A stretch of DNA of 64,000 nt, from the NCBI GenBank assembly GCA_022266195.1, contig WHVY01000006.1, positions 1,488,001 through 1,552,000 of the forward strand, in the 5' to 3' direction. Below, piece after piece: positions 24,464 to 35,025 of this stretch. This stretch comes from Tetranychus cinnabarinus. Lineage: Eukaryota > Arthropoda > Arachnida > Trombidiformes > Tetranychidae. The notes under the pieces are model-generated. The model searched no databases and was not told the origin of the DNA. It worked only from the letters and a program-made list of their open reading frames with translations. Position 1 is the first letter of the stretch, and each line of letters starts with the position of its first letter. Position numbers and translations under genes: made by a program.

Positions 24464-27400
24464 TTACTTTGGACATTTGATAGATTCTTGAGATCTACAG
24501 TTGAAAGATTTAAGGAATTGTGGAATGTTGCGAGTAACTGTTTCCACTCGTAGTTTGCCTGGGAGAGTTTTCATAATCTGGAAATAGTTATCAGCATATC
24601 CATCTCTGACTGATTCGCATAAAGACTGGAAATATAAATAAAAAAAATTAGAATAATTCTAAATTGAAAAGTTTCTAGTTAACTAACCTGAGCGAAAGAA
24701 ACATAAAATAGTTGGTCGTTGTACAAAGATAATCCAGGTAAAGGATGCTCTTGGCCCTCTAATGTAACGAGCTGCATGTATGCTTCATATGCAATTTGAA
24801 GAGCATCAATGTCGATAACTGTTTGAGGTAAGATCAGATCGATGTTCACCTATAAAAAAAAACGAAAAACAAACAATGAAATAAGATAATATCATAAAAT
24901 TATGATTAGCAAGTGGACTAAGAAGACTAAAACTTACCTGGTCTGAAATTGTAACATTATGCTGCATTAATTTTTCTGCCAAACAAGCAGTACTTGAATT
25001 AAGTGCTTCGTTGGCTTCCTCTGTAATGATTGTGAATCCTTCACTGAATTGGCCATTTCGGTCGTAAAACACACCTCTAAAACTGATGGCCTTAAAAATT
25101 TCCGAAGCAATATGGAAAGACAAAGAGCCATAGTTCATTGCCAAGGGAAAATCGTGTTCATATATTGGACTAGTCATGATTCCAAATCCAACATATAGTA
25201 TGTTTCCAGCATATTGATAATGGACTTCAGGTTCAAATGGTGAGAAGGGCCAAACATCAGTAGAAGATTTCAGTAAAGTTTGGAAAAGCTTTTTACGCTG
25301 AAATGAATATGCGTTTGATACAGATTTTATGAGGGAACTGTCGACAACTGCGCTTAGGTAATATTTCTCCATGCCTTCGCCATCAGGTAAGCCTTCGGGG
25401 TAACCTAATTTAACATTGAGCATATCGAGTTTATCTCTGAGTCGCTCACTTGTGTCACGATCAGTAACCCAGGGGAATCTAACGAGTCTTTCTTTGATTT
25501 TATTCCTAACTCGTTCCAGAAGTTGTTCAACAGCAAGGAATTTGTGACTAACATCATTTTTATCAACAAGTAGTGAAGTCAAACCCTGTCCGTAAAATTT
25601 CTTCAAGGTTTCAACGCAGAATTCCCAACGTTCCTCCTTTTCATAGCTTTGTTCGACTCCGTTCAAAGATTTTTTCCACGCAATTTGAATATTTCGTACA
25701 TCTTCATTCATGTAAGGTGCATACTCGTGGATAAATTTCCAAATCAAAAAAGTATTGATAACACTGAAAAACAAGTAAACAAATAAATTAAACATTCGTC
25801 AACGAGAAAATATTAAGCAAATCAACTTACTCATCTGCATAAGGTGACAGAATATTAACCAGTGATCTCAGGTACTTTTTATCAACAATAACCACTTGTG
25901 TATTGTCTTTGAAAGGTAAGTCGTTTAAATCGGAGTAAGTCTGCATAAATTCAATCCATTTTATGTTAGGTAACATGGCTCGTAAATCACGAATCTTTGT
26001 CCTTTCTAATAATTGTGATACATTCCAAGTATCACTCACGAACTCTATGAGTTTCCTTTCATAGTTAAAGATCATGTCGGCTGCCCGTTGGCCTTGAGCT
26101 GGATTCACTCCAACTTGTTTACATACTTCTAGAATATATGATCGATACCGCTGTTGAATCTAATAGATAAAAGAAAAAATCATTAGAAATTGAATTGGAT
26201 AAATCATTTGTGAAATCCATCATTCGAATGTTACGAAACAACATTTAAAACAAAATATGTTGATTACTTAAGCCAAGCCTGTTAATTAACTAAAGTTTAC
26301 TCATATGATTGATGGATATTTTAAGATCAATACAACTGAAAAAGTAAATTTAGTTAAGAAGGAAAAGAAGTAACATTTATTTCAACAAATAAATCAAAGT
26401 TGTTGAAATAATCAGTTAGTATCCAGGTAATAACAGAATTAAACATTACTAAAGATAAGGATATAAACATAGAAATCAGCCATCAAATCACTGAATAAAG
26501 GCATAGTTGTAATGAAATTAATTACTGATCCTTAAAGTGTAAATAATCGCACCTACAATTTATTCTCTCCAAATAATAGAGTGGAAGTATATTAGAATTA
26601 GCTTTTTCTAAACAATTTGTCATAGAAATGGGTAATCTGATGAAAATTGAAAAGAGAAATCACTCATTCAATCATTAGTGATCACTGATACAATCTTGAC
26701 TCTGTCTCATAGAATGGAAAAGGTAGAGAAGGTCTTTATACCACTTAGATGATCTTTATAATCATCTTTTGTTAACGAAGTAAAACATGAGCAATTGTGC
26801 TTGACTGAATCGATCAATAACAATAAGTGTTTCTTTAAATCTTATCAATGAAAAAAGAGGAAGGTATAAGAAAAACGATACAATGATTTAGTACAAGTTA
26901 TCCTTACAGATGAGATTTACTTTTTTGTGAATCATTTTTTTCTACTTCCCTGTGTCAGTGCAGGAAAACTTTATGATAACAAAACAACCATCAGATGAGA
27001 TTGAACAATTTTGGCTACATTGATTGTGGAAACTCTGCTCATAACCTTCACTTGACAATAAAGTTTACAAAAGACATGAATATAAAACCGGTCTATCAGA
27101 ATGAAAAAAAATAATAAACTGTGATATTAGGGTTGATAAATATAGACATAATGAGAAATAAATGGCTGAACATTGGATGAGGTTAAAAAGTAACCCGCCA
27201 AAACAAATATAAACTTGAAAAGGGCAAAACTTCAATAATATCAAAAGGAGCTAGGCTCTTAAAAGAAACCAACCCTAATGTAACTGTCTTTTTGTTTAAA
27301 CTCCGGGAGATGAATTTTCTCAAGAAGTAAATAATATTCCATTCATTGAAAGTCTTTCATTCTTTTTTTCTTTCCTTGAAGAGTATCTTTTCCCATTCTT

Positions 27401-29028
27401 CAAGATTGAAGGAAATACAGGTTAAACCAAGAAAGACACGAAGGAAAACTGATTCAAAGTTGCCATTGTTTCTAATTAAATGATCATAATACAGAAAAAT
27501 TATCCAAAGTGAAGAGAGCAAATCAATTTCAAAGGTAAAGAAGCAATTGAGAAGATTTTGGAGTAGTTGAGTGAGATGGTCAGTAACAGGCAGGAAATGC
27601 CAAAAAATGTATACCTTTTCATATTTGGGATTCCAATAATGTTCACGGCTGGGTAATCCAAATTCAGGTGGTGAAATCTGAAAAATGGAGAGAAGGAAAA
27701 AAGTTAAAATTCACTGAATAGATGAGAAAAGCCGAGTTTCAATAAGTGTTTTTAGGGATGATTCAACCATTACAGTGTATTTAATATTTAATTGAAATAA
27801 AGTTTATACAGGATTTCAATATAGACAGACTGACATCTTGCTAGAAAATTTTCACACTGTTTTAATCTTTTAATCAAGTTTTCAATATCTAGTTGTGACT
27901 TTTGGACTTGATTGTTTCTGCAAATTACCTCTCATAAACTGCATTTTAAGAGCAACACAATTTAAGTGTACTACTTGCATGTAGAACTTGTAATGTTACA
28001 ATTGTTATCTTAATATGCTGAAGTATTCTCATAAATGTTTAGTCACTTTCAATTAATCTTATGGTTTATTAGTAAACTATCATGCCAACAATGAAGCATA
28101 CGACGATTAACATTGAAAGTTATGTAAAAAGGTACGATATAAAAGCAAAAAGCATCAATATTTCTTCAAAACTAGGCTTGAGTAGAGTGACAATTTTCTA
28201 GAGTGAAACCTTGTAATATTGAAGATCAGGAAAAAACAAATATTATAAGGGAAATGAACTGTTTACCTTAATAGTTGGTGCAGTTGGATCATAATCATTG
28301 GTTTCAACAGAGATACGGAAAAAAGGAGCAACTCCATAGTCAATCTGAAGGTATTCCAAAACTTTATGCCAATCAAGTTTAACTCTATGCATAGGAGCCC
28401 AACCACCGAGTTTAGCAACCAGATAATCATCGACAAATTTCTTTGAATCATGATCCACTCTGTCAAGATCCATACACGTCTCATAAAATCGTCTCATTGT
28501 ATCGAAACCATGTTTTTGATTAGATGCTGGCAACGTATGAAGTAAATTTAGAATCTTTAAATTGGTTTCATGTCGAATGCCATCTTTTACACTGTAAATT
28601 CCTCTTTCGGGTGGAATCTTATTATTTTTAATCCAATTGCCACAAGAGTAAGACCAAAAGTTTTCACATTGGTCATTTTTAAGATCTAAATTACTCAATG
28701 TGACTGCTGCTGCTTTAAGACAAGATGCGGATTCACATTTCATAGGAAAAGTTATAGTTCCCCGGGTACCAAGGATAATGGCTAGAGTAAGTACAACAAA
28801 GAGAAGTATAAGGACCAGAGCGGTAAGGACCAGGATAACTCGATAAAAATTTTCACTGATAAATGTTTTGGCACTGTCCCATCTTTCAAGCATCAACTGT
28901 GTCCGTGTAGACTCTTTGCCAGTAACTTCAACAGGTCCTCTGAGGTTAGCACCATTGTCACCATTACCTGGGTTATTAAGTTTGTCATTTTCTTTGGGTT
29001 CACTTTCATCACCACTGGCTTTAGCCAT
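24464..29028 (-). CDS. M13 (neprilysin) family protein, predicted catalytically dead
   Basis: Six exons, all in frame: 29028-28267, 27677-27615, 26159-25831, 25763-24938, 24849-24688, 24625-24464, giving 767 residues. This is a type II membrane protein: short acidic cytoplasmic N-terminus, membrane helix about residues 62-86, then C-E-S-A-S-C-L-K and C-E-N-F-W-S-Y-S-C-G-N-W typical of the M13 N-terminal domain. In the C-terminal domain, the usual H-E-x-x-H site is replaced by S-E-I-F-K (about 605-609), just before G-V-F-Y-D-R-N-G. The E-N-x-A-D zinc ligand motif is Q-T-V-I-D (about 669-673). The substrate-binding N-A-Y-Y is also changed (H-Y-Q-Y). The terminal C-x-x-W is C-P-K. The fold, length and frame are intact, so this looks like a maintained pseudoprotease and not a pseudogene. 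Confidence 0.9.
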
Positions 29029-29529
29029 TTCTATTGGAGTTTCTCTCCCCTGGTTGCGAACACCTTTAATATAATCCAGGATGCCAGTTTTTTAATTGGA
29101 CGGACTAATAAACACTAAATAATTTGTTAATTAGATGAATTTAAAAACAAAAATATGAATGTGGTTTTAGCTGCTGGAATTTCCGGTTTGAAAGACAGAA
29201 AGCCAAAAGAAAAATGCACAGAAAGAATTCACGCAGAATCAGTCCAATAGTCTACCTGGCGCCAAATTCAAAGATTGGTTGTCTTTGCTTCGCCCAAACA
29301 TGAATGAGATGAACTTGCGTTTTTTTGTTAAACAATAGCTCAAAAATCACGATTTTTATGCCATCTTCAGAATAGGCTCCTAAAGGAGTCAAAATCTACT
29401 GAATAGTTTTTGTTAAAGATGGCCCAGACCCAAAATTCGGGATATTTTACATCAATAGAGGGCTCCAACACACTTGTCACATTTATGCAAAAATTGTCAC
29501 AACTTGTCACAAATGGACAAAAAACGGGA
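29029..29529. other. upstream region of the M13 gene
   Basis: The M13 reading frame stays open about 21 codons above the chosen Met (with N-Q-G-R-E-T-P-I-E before it) but has no earlier Met. A 5' exon or an untranslated leader is therefore expected here. Nothing else was recognised. Confidence 0.4.
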
Positions 29530-30290
29530 AACAATTGATTTCTTTCAAATTTAGACTCTGTTGGTTTGTATGGGCAGGAAAACTGAATCCATTTGGGCGA
29601 TTAAAAAATTCTCTGATTCACAGTTTTCGAGAAAATCGAGTTTGAAGGTGAAACTTGGATAGCTTTTTGCACAATTATGGAGGCAAATTTTTTTATGGAA
29701 ATCTTTTTACCGCTGTAACTTTTGATGGTCAACCATTAAATACTTATTTTAACACTTATTTTAAGGAATAAGAATTTCTATTTCTGTTCAAAAGGTCACT
29801 TCGATTTGGGGCAAGTTATTCGTTTTTAACGAGGATAATAGAGAATCAGCTGAAACTCATTTTTGTCGATAAAACTTATTGATAAACATGATTGATCGGA
29901 CACTTTTTTCAACCCAACTGTTGATAGATTGAAAAAGTGTTGGATTTTTGATGTGTATCAACAATTTTTATCGACGAATGATAAGTTTCAGCTCTCTAAC
30001 TCTTACGGTCTCAGCGAGCGACAAGTTTGATTAAAATTGAAGTTACCTTTTGTACAGAAATAGAAATTTTTATTGTCAAAATAAGTGAATCGTCTGGCTG
30101 ACCATCGAAAGTTACATAAGCATCATCATGAAAAAATCTACTTCCATAATTGAACAAAAGGTGATGGAAGTTTCAACTTTCACCTCGATTCTCTCGGAAA
30201 CTACAATCAGTATCAATCGGAGAAATTATTTAATAGCTCTAATGGACTAAATTTTTATGCTTCTACAAACCCTCCAAGGCGTAACACTTA
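29530..30290. repeat. hairpin (foldback) copy of the dispersed repeat family
   Basis: 29535-29905 is in minus orientation and 29950-30290 in plus orientation relative to copy A. The two arms are imperfect reverse complements around a short centre (about 29906-29949). The arms share the family signatures: 'ttttgcacaattatggaggc' on the left against 'cttccataattgaacaaaag' on the right, and a 'tcgat..tctc..aaact' block. There is no coding content. It lies between the M13 gene and the coiled-coil cluster. Confidence 0.8.
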
Positions 30291-30757
30291 ACTCTTGATC
30301 TTTATTGATGTTATCAAAAACCCGAATGCTTCAGTTTATGCCTGCACTCCTTTTCAAATAAAAACGTCTTTCGACAGCATCAAGCACATGAAATTGAAAA
30401 TGTTTGAAATTTCATATCGAATGCTCAGACTAAACATTTTGAAGTAAATCTAGTGTATTGATACTTTAATTTGCTTGTTAGTCTAATCAAGAAATTGCAA
30501 ATTAAAAAAATATGAAAAAGAAACCTCTAAACTTAATATAATCCCATAGATGGCGACTTTTGAAAAAAAGCTACTCTTTGCAACAATATAAACAGTTAAT
30601 AAAACTGTTAATTAAAAGCAGCGTTAAACATTTCAACTTGTTCGACAGTTTTTTAGTTAATTCCATCATTTTTTTGTGGCAACTTAAGCTTAAATTGATT
30701 TTTTAGTTATTTTATCAACTCAACTCTCCTCCAATCTTAATTTAGTATATTGTTAAC

Positions 30758-31801
30758 ATGGATATGAGTGGATTTTCGAGAGACTCTTCACCCAATCAAC
30801 AAAAACGCTTTTCTACTGGTTTAAAAATCTTCCAAAGCTATGCGGAATCAAGTAATGAGCCCAATGCTTATAATCAACTCGTTAATTTTTGCCAAAATGG
30901 AGATTTTAATGAATTTCAGCAAGTGACACCTCCGCTGGCTGAAAATTGTAGCAATTGCTCTATTTATTTGGAGCAAATCAACAGTTTACACCAAGAAAAT
31001 GATCTTCTGACACAGCTAGTCGGCAATCTCCGAAATCGCATACGAGACACTCAAGCTGTCAGTACATTAAGTCAAAAATTCGCTAATACTACCATTGGAG
31101 GAGAAATCGCGCGACATCAAATTACTAATGGTGAAATGGTTGGTACTTCACCCTTGACTTATAAGCCAAAAGAATTCGATGCAAGGGAAAGCAAAATCAT
31201 AATCACAAGATTGACTTCTGAGTTGGAGTTTTTCAAAGCTTTGAACGCTAACACTGAGCTATGTTGGCTCAAGAAATTCGAAGATGCTAAGGCTGACAAC
31301 CTAAAAATTACGAAAAATTTGGAAGATGCTCTATTGATGAGTCAAGAAACCATCTGTCAGTTAGCTAAAGAATTAGAAAATACCAACGCCGAGAAACAAG
31401 CAGCTATCAATAAGATGTCCAGTGAATTATTCTGTGTTCAATCCGCTGAGCATGTTAAGATAACTGCTCTGACTAAAGAATTTGTCGACTTTAAAGCAAG
31501 CAAAGAAGGCGAGATAGATGATCTAAAGGACACTATAACTGACCTAAACGAGAAATTAAATAAAAGTAAAGATGAAATCTCCAATCTTGAAAAGGAAATT
31601 GAGGAATTGAAATCTCAACATCAGAAGACTATTGACGAATTAAACCAAAAGCTTGACCAAGCAGAAGAGGAAAAAAAGGTCAACCAAAACCACACCAACA
31701 ATTTGCTTAAAGAGTTGACCATGACCAGACTCAATTGTCAGATAACAATGTCTAAATTAACCAAAGAAATGGAAAAGGAGCATAATGGAATACCAGAGTA
31801 G
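30758..31801 (+). CDS. coiled-coil protein, cluster member 1
   Basis: Single exon, 347 residues. The polar N-terminus (S-S-x-N-E-P..F-N-E-F) is followed by a C-S-N-C pair near residues 64-67. Leucine-zipper-like heptads then run to the C-terminus: I-N-S-L-H-Q-E-N-D-L-L, and later long E/K-rich stretches with regular hydrophobic positions. No catalytic or DNA-binding motif is seen. The order of acidic N-terminus, cysteine pair and coiled coil is shared with the next two genes on the same strand, so the three are probable tandem paralogues. Function unknown; a structural or scaffold role is only a guess. The upstream sequence ends in a T-rich tract and 'ttag' about 13 bases before the ATG, which could be a leader-intron acceptor. 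Confidence 0.72.
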   Translation: MDMSGFSRDSSPNQQKRFSTGLKIFQSYAESSNEPNAYNQLVNFCQNGDFNEFQQVTPPLAENCSNCSIYLEQINSLHQENDLLTQLVGNLRNRIRDTQAVSTLSQKFANTTIGGEIARHQITNGEMVGTSPLTYKPKEFDARESKIIITRLTSELEFFKALNANTELCWLKKFEDAKADNLKITKNLEDALLMSQETICQLAKELENTNAEKQAAINKMSSELFCVQSAEHVKITALTKEFVDFKASKEGEIDDLKDTITDLNEKLNKSKDEISNLEKEIEELKSQHQKTIDELNQKLDQAEEEKKVNQNHTNNLLKELTMTRLNCQITMSKLTKEMEKEHNGIPE

Positions 31802-32690
31802 TTAACGAACATGATGTTGATTTTGCAGCATCAAAAGTTAACTTAAATTCCGATGACTAACGCTATATGACGATCCTTCTGCTTTTGATTCAAATTGATG
31901 TTCAATATGATATTTTTTTAAAACATCTCCTTATGATCAATTAAACAGATGAACTACAATTTAATGAAGTATTGTGCATTAAAAATTGATTCATAACTTC
32001 ATTACCCTGTCCACTTCACGTTTTTAACGATTTTTTATTTTTTGTCAATTTTCTAAACTTTTGGATTCTCTTATCTAAATTTCCAACGTATTTTAATTTC
32101 TCTCAAAATTACAATAAACTGTAACCTTGTAACCAAGGATTCTAAATTTAAAAAAACCCTTTTATTTAAAACTCACAGCTTATTGATTTGCTGTAAATTA
32201 GCAGCAGTTCATCAATGGTATCACCATTGGATATACCTACCATTGGATATACAGGCTAGTAATGTTAGCATCTTAAATGTATTTGATTTGTTAAGGCATT
32301 TAATAATCCCTTGACTTTATTTTCCGCGGTAACTTTTAAATCATAGATTCTAATCAATTTTGAGTATCGGTCAAACTTTGAGGATGTCAATCAGATGAAT
32401 AGAGTCTATCCGATAGACCTACTTGTTACATAATGGTTAGATTATAATCTGATTGAATATTTGATCCTGATTTTGATCTTTACAGTATCTTTTTTGGACT
32501 CTTTCATAGTCAATCTGATTGGCTCAATGTGGTTGTGATTTTTTATCCTTTTTGCATTGATTTGGATTTCCTTTACACGTTTGGTGAATGGTCAATTGTT
32601 TTGATTTAATCAATTTCAAAGAGTAAGGAGTACATTACTCTTTGATCAATTTACATATTTAGTTAGATTTACTTGGTACCTTGTTGAACG
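31802..32690. other. intergenic, with 5' leader of the next gene at its end
   Basis: AT-rich. AATAAA near 32111 could serve the upstream gene. The last part should hold the untranslated first exon of the 211-residue gene, because a good donor follows at 32691. Confidence 0.4.
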
Positions 32691-32746
32691 GTAAGTTTCC
32701 AATTAAATTTGAACGCTTCTATAATAATTTTTCTTCCTTTCTGTAG
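32691..32746 (+). other. 5' leader intron
   Basis: A 56-nt intron with donor gtaagt and acceptor tctgtag behind a T-rich tract, ending 14 bases before the start codon of the 211-residue coiled-coil gene. The third gene of the cluster has the same arrangement (34921-35005), which supports common descent of promoter and leader as well as coding sequence. Confidence 0.7.
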
Positions 32747-32760
32747 ATTAGCTCGGCGCT

Positions 32761-33396
32761 ATGGACTCAAGTATTGAAGCAGCGGCTGATGATTCTTCTG
32801 ACGAATATACCTCTTCCTGTGAATCTGGTCAAGAAGATAGCCTTGGCGATCTTGCAACTGATTTATTAACCCTCAACTTAGATGAAATCAACAATTTACC
32901 AACTAGTTCTAATCAAAATGAATCTAGAAATGAAAGTGCGCCAGATCATCAATGCTCTTGCAATAATTCTTTAATTCGTTTGGAGTTGGTTTGTTTGAAA
33001 CAATCTTTGAAAGAAGCAGAGATCGAAAAGAGATTAGCTACAGCTACATTCAAGTCTGAAATAGCTCAAGTTAAAAAGCAATACTCTCATGCTTTATCTC
33101 GATTGAAAAAAGAGACGAAAAAAGTTAAAGATAGAGAGGAAACGATTAATCAACTAACCCAAGCTCTGGATGGATTAAATAAAGATTTGGATTCGATGCG
33201 ATTAGCAAAGGAAACTGCTGAGACAAATCTAATCAAAATGTTACAAGAGCTTGAATTGGATGCTTTCAGCTATGTTTCGGAATTGGATGCAGTTAAATCG
33301 CAAAACGATGAATCGGCGAGAAAATATAGAGGATATATTGGTGGTTTGAGGAAGAAAATTTCTCGGCTTAAAGGAAAACTCGAAGAATACGAATAG
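32761..33396 (+). CDS. coiled-coil protein, cluster member 2
   Basis: Single coding exon, 211 residues. Acidic N-terminus (residues 1-45, rich in D, E, S, including S-C-E-S-G-Q-E-D), then H-Q-C-S-C-N-N (about 63-69), then a basic coiled coil from about residue 72 to the end. A good 5' leader intron is visible: 'gaacg|gtaagt' at 32691 to 'tctgtag|att' ending at 32746, 56 nt, 14 bases before the ATG. AATAAA follows the stop at about 33461. Its N-terminus and the block K-D-R-E-E-T-I-N-Q-L match the third gene (K-D-E-T-I-Y-Q-L). This gene lacks the large C-terminal domain of the third gene. Confidence 0.78.
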   Translation: MDSSIEAAADDSSDEYTSSCESGQEDSLGDLATDLLTLNLDEINNLPTSSNQNESRNESAPDHQCSCNNSLIRLELVCLKQSLKEAEIEKRLATATFKSEIAQVKKQYSHALSRLKKETKKVKDREETINQLTQALDGLNKDLDSMRLAKETAETNLIKMLQELELDAFSYVSELDAVKSQNDESARKYRGYIGGLRKKISRLKGKLEEYE

Positions 33397-34905
33397 ATTG
33401 AATTATCCAAATGATATACCATTACTTATCTGTGATACACTTATGCCTTGGTCAAACTTAAATAAAGTCCCATAATATAAACGCATTCAGTTTAACGAGT
33501 CAACAATTATTGCATTGTTGATCAGTGAAACCCAACACACAGCTTTGCCAGTTTTAAATGTTCAATATTTGATATTGACTTTACAATTTAGTTGATTAAT
33601 TTTGATCGGAACAGAATTGTACAGAAATCTGAGAAGCTAAATGATGAAAAGTCTGAATTCCGTTCTTGCAAGATTTAAGCAACTGAAGATTGATTGAATT
33701 ACCTATTATGCGCAATTTGATTTATTGATACAATGATTTAATTGGAAACACAGTTGGTATAGCTAATACAAAGGTCAATTTAATAGTAGCTAATGAAGAG
33801 ATTAACTTGGACATATCAAACTAAATAATCACATTATTTGAAATCGGAATCACAATTTCCTAAGAGTAGATTTCAGAATCGACCTGCACAAAAACAGTTT
33901 TATAATATGATAGAGTAAAATATAACCGATTGACGCTGGAAGCCCTTGAATGTTATTCGTTATGAATTATGCAAAGCAGATACATAGAGACTCTTATGTG
34001 ATCTAATGTAAGTTATCCACTTGATCCAAGTTTTTGGGCAAAGTGAAGACATTTTAAACCAGTTATCGCTTGAAAAATTTTAGTTTTGTTTCCAAATACA
34101 TCTGTGATTTCGTGACAAAATTTTCTCATTTTAGTGTCAAGTCGTAAACTCTGTATTGTTTCTCAAAAGAATTAGCAAGTCAGTTAAATATCTAGGGAAA
34201 TCATTTTCACAAAGATTAGTAAAATGGCTAGCCAAGACTCAGAATTTGCGAGTCAAATTACAAACTTGAAAATGAATCTTTTTTCTCTCAATTGTTTGAT
34301 CATAAGTCGACAATATTGCAAACAAAACTGACTAACATGTTTCTCTGTTTCAAGCTTTCTTAAACTCAGCGAGAATTGCTGAAAACTATTAACCATGTTT
34401 TCACTTTTTGTTATTCTAATTTATCATTAGTCCAATCAAATCTTCTCTCGTTTCAATCCTTCTTTGTGTTTCAATCATTCCTAACAATATTACAGGACTA
34501 TGTAAATCTTTTTCAGTTGTAAGATGTTATCAAAGATAATTTGTTATTGAAGCTCGAGTTGCTAATTAGTAATCCTCTTGAAAAAGAAGACAAATTTTAC
34601 GACTTCACAACTGATTAGGGCTACCAAAATGAATCGAAAACTCTCTTAAACTCATCGATAATTGCTATATTAACTCTTTATTGGCCTACTCTTTCGCATT
34701 TTGTTTCAAAATTAATTTTTGAAACAAAATCTATTTATCTTTTTATTTCCATTGAGAGATGGCGCTCCCGTTAGAGCTGATACTACGACTGATCCACATT
34801 TGATCTCTAAGTATCTATTGATATTCTCTTTTCTCTTTCTGGTTGAATCAATTTTGATTATGATTAATCTCGTTACTTAATTTTGTTTAATAATTTTGTT
34901 TTTTT
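33397..34905. other. intergenic between coiled-coil genes 2 and 3
   Basis: No full gene. A short frame starting ATGGCTAGCCAAGACTC near 34224 encodes about 35 residues and could be a relic of another cluster member, but it is too short to support. The promoter and leader of gene 3 must lie at the end. Confidence 0.4.
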
Positions 34906-34920
34906 GTGTGTATCAGATCG

Positions 34921-35005
34921 GTAAGTTACTGGTCTATTTCATTAAATTCATCCGTTATAACAGTATTTTCCCATGGATTTCATAATCTATTTTGTTTTCC
35001 TCTAG
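34921..35005 (+). other. 5' leader intron
   Basis: An 85-nt intron: 'cagatcg|gtaagt' to 'tttgttttcctctag|gcaat', ending 20 bases before the start codon at 35026. It decides the start of the 639-residue protein, because the upstream in-frame Met at 34906 lies in the leader and would require translating the intron. Confidence 0.7.
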
Positions 35006-35025
35006 GCAATCTCGTTAACTGTGTT

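Noticed and set aside
34906..35025. N-terminal 40 residues upstream of the 639-residue coiled-coil protein
   Set aside because: This stretch contains a clear GT..AG leader intron (34921-35005); the same layout is seen in the neighbouring gene.
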